Notes: generated by a model from the sequence alone, not told the origin. A stretch of 64,000 nucleotides of DNA from Gleimia hominis (GCF_032085515.1 NZ_JASXSX010000004.1:44121-108120), one strand, 5' to 3'; positions 16,240-25,459 are shown, counted from the first letter of the stretch. A program made the numbers and translations.

Positions 16240-16965
16240 ATGGCTCAGAAACAAACGATTTTAGGGCGTATTACCCAGTTGGCAAAAGCGAATATTAACG
16301 CTTTGCTCGACCGGGCCGAAGACCCGCAAAAAATGCTGGACCAACTGGTGCGCGACTACACAAATTCGATCGCACAGGCAGAAGAGGCTGTTGCTCAGAC
16401 TGTAGGGAACTTGCGGTTAGCAGAAAAAGATCTAGAGGCTGACCATGCGAACGCGAAAGAATGGGGGGCTAAAGCAGCGGCGGCATCAAAGAAAGCAGAG
16501 CAGGCTCGCGCAGATGGTGACACAGCGGGCGGCGAAAAGTGGGATAACCTCGCGAAAGTAGCTTTAGGTAAGCAGATTGACGCCGAACGCAGCGCGAAAG
16601 AAGCCGAACCGCTCATTGAGTCGCAGCGCGAAGTGGTAGAGAAACTGAAAGCGGGGCTCAGTGCCTCACGCGATAAGTTAGAAACCCTAAAAACTAAACG
16701 CGACCAGCTGGTCGCCCGCCAGAAGACGGCGGCTGCGCAGGCGAAACTGCAAGAAACCGTGGGGTCAATCGACGTGCTCGACCCGTCTACGGAGCTGTCG
16801 CGGTTTGAAGAAAAAGTGCGGCGCGAAGAAGCCCTCGCCCAGGGCCGGGCGGAAGTGGCCGCGGATTCACTGGACGCGCAGTTCGATGAGTTGGAAGCCG
16901 CGGGCGATCAAGCGGAAATCGAAGCGCGCCTAGCTGCCCTCAAGAACAATGGGCAAGAACAGTAG
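16240..16965 (+). CDS. pspA: Phage shock protein A (PspA/IM30)
   Basis: Peripheral membrane-repair protein of the ESCRT-III/PspA superfamily, 241 residues and almost wholly helical. The start AQKQTILGRITQLAKANIN supplies the amphipathic membrane-binding helix, followed by the family hallmark LDRAEDPQKMLDQLVRDY and long coiled coils with KEAEPL and VEKLKAG segments. ATG 16240 is chosen because the conserved N-terminal helix begins there and AAAGG lies seven bases upstream; the frame extends to 16168 without similarity. It follows the TPM gene by 193 bp and converges on the SorC gene with only 12 bp between stops. Confidence 0.94.
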   Translation: MAQKQTILGRITQLAKANINALLDRAEDPQKMLDQLVRDYTNSIAQAEEAVAQTVGNLRLAEKDLEADHANAKEWGAKAAAASKKAEQARADGDTAGGEKWDNLAKVALGKQIDAERSAKEAEPLIESQREVVEKLKAGLSASRDKLETLKTKRDQLVARQKTAAAQAKLQETVGSIDVLDPSTELSRFEEKVRREEALAQGRAEVAADSLDAQFDELEAAGDQAEIEARLAALKNNGQEQ

Positions 16966-16977
16966 TAACTGAAGTAC

Positions 16978-17937
16978 CTACCTGGTGGCGACGCGTTCCA
17001 GAACTCGCCGTGCAGTGTGGTCGTCGACCACCAGGTCGGTCACTACCCCCGCTTTTAGTGCCCCAATTAGAGGAATCGCCTTCGCCTCCCCCGCTACTAC
17101 GCACAAGCGCCGGGGAATGCGCCGCAAAGTTTGCGGGGATGGGCCAGAGGCACGCCGGTTAATATCCATATCCGCATACGTGCCGTCCTCGCGGATCAGC
17201 ACGGTACACACGTCCCCCACCACACCGGCACGGCGCGCGGCCTGCAGCTCCGCCTCATCCAAATAACCTGCGGAATACACGTGCGATGGCACTTCCCCAC
17301 CGAAGGCCCCCACCCCGAACATGGCGACATCCGTTTTCTCAATCCGATCCAGCACCGCCATGACGGACCGTTCGCGCCACAGAGCCCGCTTAGTGTCCTC
17401 ATAATCAAAAAACGCGGGTACCGGAAAGTGGATCATGTCCGCCCCAATCGCTTCTGCGGCGTGGGAAATCGTGGAATCAATGTAGCGCACGCCCGTCCCC
17501 ATCGCCGACGCTGCCCCATTTAACTGCACGACCGTGGTGCCGGGAATGTCTTTATTGGGCAGGTGCCGCGTCACTTCCGCCGTCGTGTTCCCCCACGCGA
17601 TCCCAAGCGTGCAGCCGGGTTTCAAAATATCCATGAGGCGTTCGGCCGCCACGCGCGCCACATTATCTAAGCGGTTCACCCCCGTGTCGTGCGTACGGAC
17701 CCGCACCACGGTGGAGCGAATGTTGAACAGGTTATTGAGTTCACCCGCGAGCGTGCCGCGTTCCCCGGGGGATGCCGCAACTGTTATTTGCACGAGGCCG
17801 GATTCGCGGGCGTACGCTAACAGTCTAGAAACGGACGAACGCGACATCTGCAGGTACCTGGCAATGTTTTCCATCGTCTGCCCCTGCAGGTAGTACATTG
17901 AGGCCGCCTCGTGGGCCTGCGTATCACGAATACTCAC
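16978..17937 (-). CDS. SorC-family transcriptional regulator, probable glycerol-operon regulator
   Basis: A 319-residue regulator. The N-terminal helix-turn-helix (about 10-55, QTMENIARYLQMSRSSVSRLLAYAR) is followed by a sugar-phosphate-binding SorC/CggR-type domain with the LGIAWGNTTAEV and VQLNGA segments and DVAMFGVGAFGG. Effectors in this family are phosphorylated sugars or polyols. It is divergent from glpK with 170 bp between, so control of glpK and perhaps glpABC, with glycerol-3-phosphate or a related effector, is a reasonable inference. The GTG start lacks a good ribosome-binding site. Deoxyribonucleoside or erythritol-type regulators belong to the same family, so the ligand is open. 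Confidence 0.88.
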   Translation of the reverse strand: MSIRDTQAHEAASMYYLQGQTMENIARYLQMSRSSVSRLLAYARESGLVQITVAASPGERGTLAGELNNLFNIRSTVVRVRTHDTGVNRLDNVARVAAERLMDILKPGCTLGIAWGNTTAEVTRHLPNKDIPGTTVVQLNGAASAMGTGVRYIDSTISHAAEAIGADMIHFPVPAFFDYEDTKRALWRERSVMAVLDRIEKTDVAMFGVGAFGGEVPSHVYSAGYLDEAELQAARRAGVVGDVCTVLIREDGTYADMDINRRASGPSPQTLRRIPRRLCVVAGEAKAIPLIGALKAGVVTDLVVDDHTARRVLERVATR

Positions 17938-18020
17938 GCTTACAGTGTGCCACGAGTCCTACTGTTCGGCGTCATTCCGGGGTTTACACCCAGTTTTGGT
18001 GTGATTGATACCGCATTTTA

Positions 18021-18040
18021 CGAGTTTTGCGATAGACTCG
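18021..18040. promoter_or_regulatory. Inverted repeat CGAGT-N10-ACTCG before glpK
   Basis: Half-sites at 18021-18025 and 18036-18040 lie in the divergent sorC-glpK region, about 70 bp before the glpK start. A similar element, TTTGAGT-N9-ACTCAAA at 19842-19864, lies upstream of glpA. This is a candidate site for the adjacent regulator; spacings differ by one base, so the link is tentative. Confidence 0.4.
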
Positions 18041-18107
18041 AACTAGTTTTGTGGCTTAGCTCCACGACTATTCGACTTGTCCGCTACACATGGAAGTGAG
18101 CACGTAG

Positions 18108-19643
18108 ATGCATACTCAGGAGAAATACGTTCTGGCCATCGATCAGGGTACGACATCGTCAAGGGCTATTGTTTTCAACCATTCGGGCGAGATTGTCTCG
18201 GTGGGGCAACTGGAGCATGAGCAGATTTTCCCTAAGGCCGGTTGGGTGGAACACAACCCGGTAGAGATCTGGTCGAATGTGCGTGAGGCCGTTGCGCAAG
18301 CCCTGTCGAAGGCACAGATTAACCGCCACCAGCTGGCGGCAGTGGGGATCACGAACCAGCGTGAAACCGCGGTGGTTTGGGATAAGAACACGGGTGAGCC
18401 GGTTTACAACGCAATCGTGTGGCAGGATGCCCGGACTTCTGAGATTATCCGGGAACTCGCTGGTGATGAGGGTCCAGATAAGTACCGTGAACGCTGCGGT
18501 TTGAACCTGACCACGTACTTCTCGGGCCCCAAGATCAAGTGGATTCTTGACAACGTTGAGGGCGCGCGTGAACGCGCGGAAGCAGGCGACCTATACTTCG
18601 GGAACACGGACTCGTGGGTGCTGTGGAACATGACGGGCGGTGTGAACGGGGGCGTGCACATCACGGACGTGACGAACGCGTCGCGTACCATGCTGATGGA
18701 CATTAACACCCTCAAGTGGCGTGAAGATATTTGTGAGGACATGGGGATCCCAATGTCGATGCTGCCGGAGATCCGGTCTTCATCTGAGATCTACGGTTAC
18801 GGCCGTAAGAACGGGTTGCTGATTGACACGCCGATTGCGGGTATTTTGGGTGACCAGCAGGCCGCCACGTTCGGGCAGGCTTGTTTCGAAAAAGGCATGG
18901 CGAAGAACACGTATGGCACCGGCTGCTTCATGCTGATCAACACCGGTGAGGAACCCGTGCAGTCCGAGAATGGTTTGCTCACCACCGTGTGTTACAAGCT
19001 GGGCGATAAGCCTGCGAAGTACGCGCTTGAGGGGTCGATCGCGGTAACCGGTTCGTTGGTGCAGTGGCTGCGCGACAACCTCAAGATGATTAGTTCTGCC
19101 CCAGAAATTGAGGGGTTGGCTAACTCCGTGAAGGACAATGGGGGCGTGTACTTTGTGCCCGCTTTCTCCGGCCTGTTCGCGCCCTACTGGAAGGATGATG
19201 CGCGCGGCGCGATCGTGGGGCTCACCCGGTTCAACAATGCGGGCCACTTGGCACGTGCAGTACTGGAAGCTACCGCATTCCAAACGCGTGAGGTACTGGA
19301 TGCAATGAACGCGGATTCTGGTGTGGATCTAACGGAGCTGCGTGTGGACGGCGGTATGATCGCGAACGAAACCCTCATGCAGTTCCAGGCGGACATTCTG
19401 GGTACGGACGTGGTGGCTCCAGAAGTTGCAGAAACCACGGCGCTGGGCGCGGCGTACGCAGCTGGGATTGCCGTTGGGTTCTGGGATGGGGAACAGGACG
19501 TGATCGACAACTGGAATGAGGGCAAACGCTGGACCCCGGATATGGACGAGGAGCCGCGTGAGCGCACCTACCGGTTGTGGAAGAAAGCTGTGACCCGCAC
19601 GTTCGACTGGGTTGATGACGACGTGCGTGACTCAGAGAAGTAA
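18108..19643 (+). CDS. glpK: Glycerol kinase
   Basis: ATP-dependent phosphorylation of glycerol to sn-glycerol-3-phosphate; 511 residues, the usual size. The N-terminal phosphate-binding segment is YVLAIDQGTTSSRAIVF, followed by GITNQRET and WQDARTS. The C-terminal FGGY motif region is VDGGMIANETLMQFQADIL with TTALGAAYAAGIAVGFW. It is a close match to bacterial GlpK throughout. The ATG follows a GGAAGTGAG purine run. A SorC-type regulator is divergent, and glpABC follows after a terminator, so glpK probably forms its own transcript. No glycerol facilitator gene is present in the window. Confidence 0.97.
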   Translation: MHTQEKYVLAIDQGTTSSRAIVFNHSGEIVSVGQLEHEQIFPKAGWVEHNPVEIWSNVREAVAQALSKAQINRHQLAAVGITNQRETAVVWDKNTGEPVYNAIVWQDARTSEIIRELAGDEGPDKYRERCGLNLTTYFSGPKIKWILDNVEGARERAEAGDLYFGNTDSWVLWNMTGGVNGGVHITDVTNASRTMLMDINTLKWREDICEDMGIPMSMLPEIRSSSEIYGYGRKNGLLIDTPIAGILGDQQAATFGQACFEKGMAKNTYGTGCFMLINTGEEPVQSENGLLTTVCYKLGDKPAKYALEGSIAVTGSLVQWLRDNLKMISSAPEIEGLANSVKDNGGVYFVPAFSGLFAPYWKDDARGAIVGLTRFNNAGHLARAVLEATAFQTREVLDAMNADSGVDLTELRVDGGMIANETLMQFQADILGTDVVAPEVAETTALGAAYAAGIAVGFWDGEQDVIDNWNEGKRWTPDMDEEPRERTYRLWKKAVTRTFDWVDDDVRDSEK

Positions 19644-19669
19644 CTCAGAAAAGTAACTCAGAGAAGTAA
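19631..19669. repeat. 3 x 13-bp tandem repeat spanning the glpK stop codon
   Basis: CTCAGAGAAGTAA occurs at 19631-19643, 19644-19656 (one change) and 19657-19669. The first copy ends with the glpK stop TAA, and each further copy repeats the last codons and stop. Confidence 0.95.
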
Positions 19670-19730
19670 AAAGCACCGACAATCAGTCAGCCAGCCGTAG
19701 CTGCTGATAAACCGGTAGCTACGCGCAATC

Positions 19731-19775
19731 AAGTGGTGGCACGGACCGTTTCGGGTCCGCGCCACCACTTTGTGT
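19731..19775 (+). terminator. Terminator after glpK
   Basis: A 17-base arm 19731-19747 pairs with 19754-19770 with a single A-C mismatch and a 6-base loop, followed by a TG/T-rich stretch. It separates glpK from glpABC. Confidence 0.8.
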
Positions 19776-20138
19776 TTGCGTTTGTATAGGCGCGGACGCG
19801 CACATGCGTTTACATAACCGCCGCGTTGCCTAAATAAAGCATTTGAGTAGATTTTTCACTCAAAGTGTGAGAAACCAAAATGCCCTCCCTCGCCCCAACC
19901 CACCGCGCACCTAACGCCCATGACCTGCACAAACAAGGGGATGCCCCCTCAGGAAACTGCACGTACGTGCACGCCAACCACTAGCCTGCGGGAATCTGTT
20001 ACCCCTGGCTTCTAAAGAAAAACCCAACTAATAGGGTGGAAATGTAAGTGAACATTCGTGCAGACGATGTTGTCATTCAGTATCGTCCTATGCGCTCTCC
20101 CACATAGATGCACTGCTTCTGAACTACAAGGAGTCGTA
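19776..20138 (+). promoter_or_regulatory. Long leader/promoter region of glpABC
   Basis: A 363-bp stretch without a supported gene. It holds the inverted repeat TTTGAGT-N9-ACTCAAA (19842-19864), a TA-rich patch near 20007-20035, and the AAGGAG ribosome-binding site of glpA at 20128-20133. Promoter elements cannot be fixed with confidence. Confidence 0.45.
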
Positions 20139-21731
20139 ATGAAGAAGCTTGAAACCGATGTCGTGGTCATCGGAGGTGGCGCCACCGGTGCGGGCGTACT
20201 CCGCGACCTCGCGATGCGTGGCTACCGCGCGATACTGCTTGAACGCGCCGACATGGCTCAGGGCACCACTGGGCGCTACCACGGCCTGTTGCACTCCGGT
20301 GGCCGCTACGTGGTTTCCGACCCGCGGTCAGCCACGGAATGTGCAGAAGAAAACGAGATCATCACCCGCATCCACCCGGACGCAGTGGAAGACACCGGGG
20401 GCCTGTTCGTAGTCACTCAGTACGACGACCCGGCGTTTGGCGACAAGTTCCTCAAGGGAGCAAAAGAAACCGGGGTGTGGGCCGAAGAGATTTCGATTGA
20501 CGAGGCGCTGCGGCGCGAACCGCGGTTGGATCCGAAAACGAAACGGGCGTTCGCTGTACACGACAAGACCGTGGACGGTTGGGCAATGGTGTGGGGCGCG
20601 GTGCGGTCCGCACAAAAATACGGTGGCCAGGTGATGACCTACCACCGGGTAGAAGACATTATTGTAGAAAACGGCCAGGTAGTTGCCGTGCAGGCACACG
20701 GCACGAAAACTGGTAAGGACGTGCGGATCGACTGCCGGTTCGTAATCAACGCCGGCGGCCCGTGGTCGGGGCAGATCGCCGCGATGGCGGGGGCGCACGA
20801 CGTGAACGTGGTTCCGGGCCGCGGCATTATGATTGCGATGAACCACCGGTTGGTGAACTCCGTGGTTAACCGCTGCATTTACCCAGCGGACGGGGACATC
20901 ATTGTTCCGGTGCACACCGTGTGCATTATCGGCACCACGGACGTGGCGGTTGACGACCCGGATCACCTGGAAATCCCCCGCACGGAAGTGCAGCAAATGC
21001 TTGACGCGGGCGAAGCGATGATCCCCGGGTTCCGCAGCGCGCGGGCGGTACACGCCTGGGCGGGCGCGCGGCCTTTGGTGAAGGACACGCGCGTGGCTGC
21101 GGACGACACGCGCCACATGTCGCGCGGCATGTCGATTATCGACCACAAGCACCGCGACGACATCGCGGGTCTACTGACGATCGCGGGCGGTAAACTCACC
21201 ACCTACCGGTTGATGGCGAAGAACATTGTGGACGTGATGGTTGACCAGTTGGGTGACGACAAGGTCTGCACAACTGATAAAGAAGCGATGCCGGGCACCG
21301 AGGTGGGTGACACCTACCAGGTGACGCACCGGTTGGAAGAGCGGGAGCACGACCGGTTTGATTCGCAGATCATTTGCGAATGCGAAATGATGAACCGCCG
21401 CATGTTCGAAGAACTGTTGGAACGCCAGCCAGACGCGACGTTCGACGATCTGCGCCGGCAACTGCGGTTAGGGATGGGGCCGTGTCAAGGTGGTTTCTGC
21501 TCCACCCGCGCTGCGGGCATTACCCAAGAGGCCGGCCATGGCAGTGCGGAGGATGTTACGAGTTTGCTGCGCCTGTTCCTCAAGAATAGGTGGATCGGGT
21601 TGTGGCCAATACTGTATGGGCGCCAAGTGCGCCAGACCGCGTTGGACGACTGGACTTACCAGGGCATTTTAGACATTGAGAACGTGCCCGAGGTGGATCC
21701 GAAAACTGTGAAAGCGCAGGATGTGCGATGA
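20139..21731 (+). CDS. glpA: Anaerobic glycerol-3-phosphate dehydrogenase, FAD subunit A
   Basis: Oxidises glycerol-3-phosphate to dihydroxyacetone phosphate as the catalytic subunit of the GlpABC complex, used with fumarate or nitrate respiration. The 530-residue protein has an N-terminal FAD fold (VVVIGGGATGAGVLRDLAMRG) and GRYHGLLHSGGRYV. Near the C-terminus is a BFD-type iron-sulphur domain with CECEMM and GPCQGGFC. The ATG 20139 is fixed by AAGGAG five bases upstream. The stop overlaps the glpB start in ATGA, and glpC follows, forming one operon. Confidence 0.96.
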   Translation: MKKLETDVVVIGGGATGAGVLRDLAMRGYRAILLERADMAQGTTGRYHGLLHSGGRYVVSDPRSATECAEENEIITRIHPDAVEDTGGLFVVTQYDDPAFGDKFLKGAKETGVWAEEISIDEALRREPRLDPKTKRAFAVHDKTVDGWAMVWGAVRSAQKYGGQVMTYHRVEDIIVENGQVVAVQAHGTKTGKDVRIDCRFVINAGGPWSGQIAAMAGAHDVNVVPGRGIMIAMNHRLVNSVVNRCIYPADGDIIVPVHTVCIIGTTDVAVDDPDHLEIPRTEVQQMLDAGEAMIPGFRSARAVHAWAGARPLVKDTRVAADDTRHMSRGMSIIDHKHRDDIAGLLTIAGGKLTTYRLMAKNIVDVMVDQLGDDKVCTTDKEAMPGTEVGDTYQVTHRLEEREHDRFDSQIICECEMMNRRMFEELLERQPDATFDDLRRQLRLGMGPCQGGFCSTRAAGITQEAGHGSAEDVTSLLRLFLKNRWIGLWPILYGRQVRQTALDDWTYQGILDIENVPEVDPKTVKAQDVR

Positions 21732-23008
21732 GTCGAGTAGTTGTTGTTGGTGCTGGGATTGCCGGTTTGACGGCCGCTTTGCGTCTTCGCGAAGCTGGGC
21801 ATGAGGTAGTGCTCGCATCTAAAGGTATTGGTGGCCTGCAGTTGTCCCAAGGCACGGTGGATGTGCTGGGGTACCTGGAGGGAAACCGGGTGGATGATCC
21901 GCTGGGCGCGATCGACACGTACGGTTGGAAACCGGGTTTGCACGGGCCGCATCCGTACCAGGTGATTGGTTCGGGCGCCACGAAAGCAGGTGTGGAGTAC
22001 TTGGCGCGCCTGTTGGGTGAGGATTACCTGGTTGGTGACCCGCATGTGAACAAGTGCTATCCCACGGCGATCGGTGGGGTTCGTCCCACGAACCTGGTGC
22101 CACCATCGATGGCAGCTGGTGAGTGTAAGGACGGCGCTCGGTTCATGATTGTGGGCTTGCGGCAGTTGAAGGATTTCTACCCGCAGTTGTGTGCGGGGAA
22201 TTTGAACCGGACGGATCTGCCTGGGGGTGGCCGAGTTCAGGCCCGTCCCGTGTGGGTAGATTACGAGGTGCGGGAGAATGAGATTGACACTTCCGCCCTG
22301 AATTATGCGCGTGCCCTGGAAGATCCGCAGGTCCTGCAGGGTCTGGCGGATAAGGTTAAGGCCTTTTTGCATGAGGGTGAGTCCGTGGGGATGCCCGCCG
22401 TGTTGGGGGTGCACGGCACTGGGGTTTGGCAGCAGTTTGAACAGCTGGTGGGTGCCCCCGTGTTTGAGATCCCGCTGCCACCACCATCGGTGCCGGGAAT
22501 GCGGCTGAATCAGCAGCTGACACAGCTGGTGAAAGATAAGCGCGTGTTCTTGATGCTGTCGGCTGAGGTGACGGGCGTGTCTGCGGAAGGTAACCGGGTT
22601 ACGCACGTGACCGTTCAGGTTGCAGGGGCTGCGAAAGAGGTTGCCGCGGACGCGGTTGTGCTAGCTGCGGGTGGTTTTGAGTCCGGTGGTTTGATGATGG
22701 ATTCGTATGGAACGATTTCGGAACGCGCCCTGGGGTTGCCGGTGACGGCGCGGGAGATCCCGGATTTGATTCACGGTGATTACTGGGGAGATCAGCAAGC
22801 TCTGTTCTCTGCGGGCGTGGCTGTGGATGAGGCGATGCACCCGCTAGATGAGGATGGCAACGTAGTTTATTCGAACGTGCATGTTGTGGGTGGCATGATT
22901 GCCGGGGCGATGCGTTGGCAGGAGAAGTCTGGTGAGGGCATTGCCTTAGGCTCCATGATCCGCGCGACAGATGCGATTGGTACGGCCGCTACTGAGGAGG
23001 AGAAGTAG
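21728..23008 (+). CDS. glpB: Anaerobic glycerol-3-phosphate dehydrogenase subunit B
   Basis: FMN/FAD-containing subunit of the GlpABC complex, 426 residues, matching the usual length. The N-terminal dinucleotide fold VVVGAGIAGLTAALRLREAGH is followed by the GlpB-typical SKGIGGLQLSQGTVDVLG. The C-terminus has VVGGMIAGAMRW, with a Gly-rich FAD contact in ALGSMIRATDAIG. It overlaps glpA by four bases and is followed two bases later by glpC, so translation is coupled. Confidence 0.95.
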   Translation: MSRVVVVGAGIAGLTAALRLREAGHEVVLASKGIGGLQLSQGTVDVLGYLEGNRVDDPLGAIDTYGWKPGLHGPHPYQVIGSGATKAGVEYLARLLGEDYLVGDPHVNKCYPTAIGGVRPTNLVPPSMAAGECKDGARFMIVGLRQLKDFYPQLCAGNLNRTDLPGGGRVQARPVWVDYEVRENEIDTSALNYARALEDPQVLQGLADKVKAFLHEGESVGMPAVLGVHGTGVWQQFEQLVGAPVFEIPLPPPSVPGMRLNQQLTQLVKDKRVFLMLSAEVTGVSAEGNRVTHVTVQVAGAAKEVAADAVVLAAGGFESGGLMMDSYGTISERALGLPVTAREIPDLIHGDYWGDQQALFSAGVAVDEAMHPLDEDGNVVYSNVHVVGGMIAGAMRWQEKSGEGIALGSMIRATDAIGTAATEEEK

Positions 23009-23010
23009 TT

Positions 23011-24279
23011 ATGAATCCGATTGAGATGGCCCGCGAGTCCGTGGCACGCGCCTCGCTGGATAACTGCGTGAAGTGCACGATTTGTGAGACTCAGTGCCCG
23101 GTTGCGCGGGTAACTCCCCTGTTCCCTGGGCCCAAATATGTGGGTCCGCAGGCGGAACGTTTGCGCGAAGGTAAGTCTGTGGACGTGTCTTTGGATTTGT
23201 GTTCAGGCTGTGGGATTTGCACCACCGTGTGCCCTCAGGGTGTGAAGATCGCGGAGATTAACGCACAGGCCCGGGCGGTGATGAAAGCCCAGCACGGGGC
23301 GCCGCTGCGAGACCGTTTGATTACGCAGACGACACTGATGGGGCAGGCGATGGCACCGGTGGCGCCGATTGCGAACGCGGCGCTGGGAATTAAGCCGCTG
23401 CGTAAGGTGATTGACAAGGTGATGGGGATTGATGAGAACGCCCCCATGCCGACGGCCCACGGGCAGACTTTGCGTTCGTGGTTGAAGAAACGCAAGCGCA
23501 CGAGTAAGCCAGCTACGCGCGGTACCCTCGTGTTCTTCCACGGTTGTGCCGGTGGGTATTTTGAGGTGGAAACGTCGAAGCATTCCATTGAGGTTTTGGA
23601 GCACCTTGGGTACGAGGTGCTGGTACCAAAGCAGGGGTGCTGTGGGCTGGCGGAGCAGTCGAATGGTTTGTTTGACGGCGCGCAGAAGAAAGTGTTGAAG
23701 CTGTGTGATGACCTGATTAGTTCCGGTAAGGACCTGACGATCATTTCTTCTTCCGGTTCGTGCACGGGCATGTTGAAGCATGAGGCGCGCGAGATCATGG
23801 GGGTGGATGACCCACGGTTGGATGATGTGAGTACCCGCATCATGGAGACCAGCGAGTTCTTGTGGGACCTGTATTTGAAAGGTGAGTTACCCACGAACTT
23901 CCGTGAGTTGAATATGAAAGTTCCGTACCACCAGCCGTGTCAGGTGAAGAGCCAGGGCATGGGGATGCCTGCGGTGCCACTGATGGAGTTGATTCCCGGG
24001 GTTGAGGTGGTGGAGTCTGGTGAGCCGTGCTGCGGGATGGCTGGGACTTACGCCCTCAAGTCAGATAAATACGAGATTGCAGCGAAAGTGGGCGCTCCCC
24101 TGTTCGATCTGATTCGCCGCACGAACCCGAAGATTGCGGCGTGTGAGACGGAGACGTGCCGGTGGCATATTGCGAAGGGATCGGGTGCGAACCTGGTGCA
24201 CCCGGTGAGTTTGATTCACTGGGCGTACGGTCTGCACGATGACCTGTTTGAGGGCGCGGTGCGGCCACCGAAGAAATAA
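23011..24279 (+). CDS. glpC: Anaerobic glycerol-3-phosphate dehydrogenase iron-sulphur subunit C
   Basis: Membrane-anchoring electron-transfer subunit passing electrons from GlpAB to menaquinone; 422 residues. Two [4Fe-4S] motifs lie near the N-terminus: CVKCTICETQCP starting at residue 19 and CSGCGICTTVCP near 68. Two cysteine-rich CCG domains follow (GCCGLAEQ and PCCGMAGTY), as in other GlpC and heterodisulfide-reductase-like proteins. It is the last gene of glpABC; diverged tandem repeats begin immediately after its stop. Confidence 0.96.
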   Translation: MNPIEMARESVARASLDNCVKCTICETQCPVARVTPLFPGPKYVGPQAERLREGKSVDVSLDLCSGCGICTTVCPQGVKIAEINAQARAVMKAQHGAPLRDRLITQTTLMGQAMAPVAPIANAALGIKPLRKVIDKVMGIDENAPMPTAHGQTLRSWLKKRKRTSKPATRGTLVFFHGCAGGYFEVETSKHSIEVLEHLGYEVLVPKQGCCGLAEQSNGLFDGAQKKVLKLCDDLISSGKDLTIISSSGSCTGMLKHEAREIMGVDDPRLDDVSTRIMETSEFLWDLYLKGELPTNFRELNMKVPYHQPCQVKSQGMGMPAVPLMELIPGVEVVESGEPCCGMAGTYALKSDKYEIAAKVGAPLFDLIRRTNPKIAACETETCRWHIAKGSGANLVHPVSLIHWAYGLHDDLFEGAVRPPKK

Positions 24280-24280
24280 G

Positions 24281-24449
24281 TGAGCGAACGTCCGCACAGG
24301 CGGACACGCGAGCGAACATGCGGCGGGCGAGCACGCGGACGCACAGGCGGACACGCGAACGTCCGCGCCAACGGACACGCGGCGGGCGTGCAAAAGGACG
24401 CACAATCGGACATGCGAGCGAACACGCAGCGGGCGTGCAAAAGGACGCA
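24281..24449. repeat. Diverged tandem repeats between glpC and the metal ABC operon
   Basis: Three to four imperfect units of about 45-60 bp share GAGCGAACA, GC-GCGGGCG and GGACGCACA-CGGACA blocks; the segment GGGCGTGCAAAAGGACGCAC occurs identically at about 24384 and 24431. The array starts right after the glpC stop and ends at the terminator. Confidence 0.8.
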
Positions 24450-24495
24450 CAAGCGGGCTTTGAGCTACTTTAATCGGTAGCCAGAGCCCGCTTTC
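24450..24495. terminator. Bidirectional terminator between glpC and the metal permease gene
   Basis: AAGCGGGCT at 24451-24459 pairs with AGCCCGCTT at 24485-24493, with a secondary pairing GAGCTAC/GTAGC inside. It sits between converging operons and has T-rich flanks. Confidence 0.75.
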
Positions 24496-24499
24496 GTGT

Positions 24500-25459
24500 T
24501 CACCGGTTTCGTGTCTGCCCAGCTTCCGCGTCAACCGCTTTCGCCTCCGCTACTTTCAAACGCGCGCCCGCATGCGCGTATCCCCTCCCCCGCTTTTGCG
24601 TGGGTTTGTGCAGTTTCTTCATGAGGTCCCGCGCGAGCGTAACCACGAGGTACACGATGCCCGCGAGGCACGCGATGGTGCCACCGGCGGACAGGTTCCA
24701 GTGCACGGCGACCGCCAGGCCCACCAGGCCGATACCGATCCCGAGCAACGGGGTTGTCCACAGGAGAGTACGCATGGACCTCACCTGGGGGTACAGGCAT
24801 GCGGCGGGCGCGGCGATCAGCGCGATCGGGAGGATTGTTCCAACCGCGGGGATTACAGTTACGGTCGTCAAGCAGATGGCCGCTAGGATCACTGCTTCAG
24901 CTAGTGCCTCATGAAAACCGGCGGCACGGTAGGCAACGGGGTCGAAACTGTAGAACGTCAGGTAACGGCCCCCAAACCCCACGACCACCAGCAGAAGCAG
25001 CAGGTTCACGGCCAACGCACCCACGTCCACCGTGTTCACGTGCAGCAGGGAACCGGTTAGGAACGAGTCTATTTTCAGAGGCAAGGGGGCGAACCACTTG
25101 TTCAGAAAATAGCCGAGCGCGAACCCGAACGTGAGAATAATGCCGGCACTGGCCTGAGAAGACTGGCCGGGTACGCGCGCCAGGTAGCGCATTAACCAGA
25201 TTGTGGGAATACAGATGAGGATTGCACCGACGAACAACATGATCGACAGCGTGCCGTAACTGGCGCGGGTTGCGAACACGGACTGGGCGATCCAAGCTGC
25301 TACCACCACCCCGATAATCGCGCCGGGGAAGGTGGCGTGAGTGAGGGATTCGGAGAAGAAAATCCGCGAGTGCGCCACCGCAAGCGCACCCACGATACCG
25401 GTGGCGGCGCCCATGAGGATCACTTCAACTACGGGTAGAAAGAGGATGTCCCAGATCAT
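24500..25459 (-). CDS. Zinc/manganese-type ABC transporter permease (ABC-3 family), second
   Basis: A 319-residue integral membrane permease with about eight hydrophobic segments and the ABC-3 family pattern: MGAATGIVGALAVAHSRIFFSESLTHATFPGAIIGV near the N-terminus and AVGTILPIALIAAPAACLYPQVRSM in the conserved cytoplasmic loop. It pairs with the adjacent permease; the two probably form a heterodimer. The start overlaps the previous stop by one base (TAATG). The last 40 residues are a basic, low-complexity tail. Metal selectivity (Zn, Mn or Fe) cannot be told from the permease. Confidence 0.9.
   Translation of the reverse strand: MIWDILFLPVVEVILMGAATGIVGALAVAHSRIFFSESLTHATFPGAIIGVVVAAWIAQSVFATRASYGTLSIMLFVGAILICIPTIWLMRYLARVPGQSSQASAGIILTFGFALGYFLNKWFAPLPLKIDSFLTGSLLHVNTVDVGALAVNLLLLLVVVGFGGRYLTFYSFDPVAYRAAGFHEALAEAVILAAICLTTVTVIPAVGTILPIALIAAPAACLYPQVRSMRTLLWTTPLLGIGIGLVGLAVAVHWNLSAGGTIACLAGIVYLVVTLARDLMKKLHKPTQKRGRGYAHAGARLKVAEAKAVDAEAGQTRNR

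Noticed and set aside
20328..21152. A 274-codon frame antisense to glpA
   Set aside because: His/Arg/Val-rich shadow frame of a well-conserved gene.
24280..24480. A 66-codon plus-strand frame just after glpC rich in Arg and His
   Set aside because: It is translated tandem repeat and terminator sequence with no ribosome-binding site.
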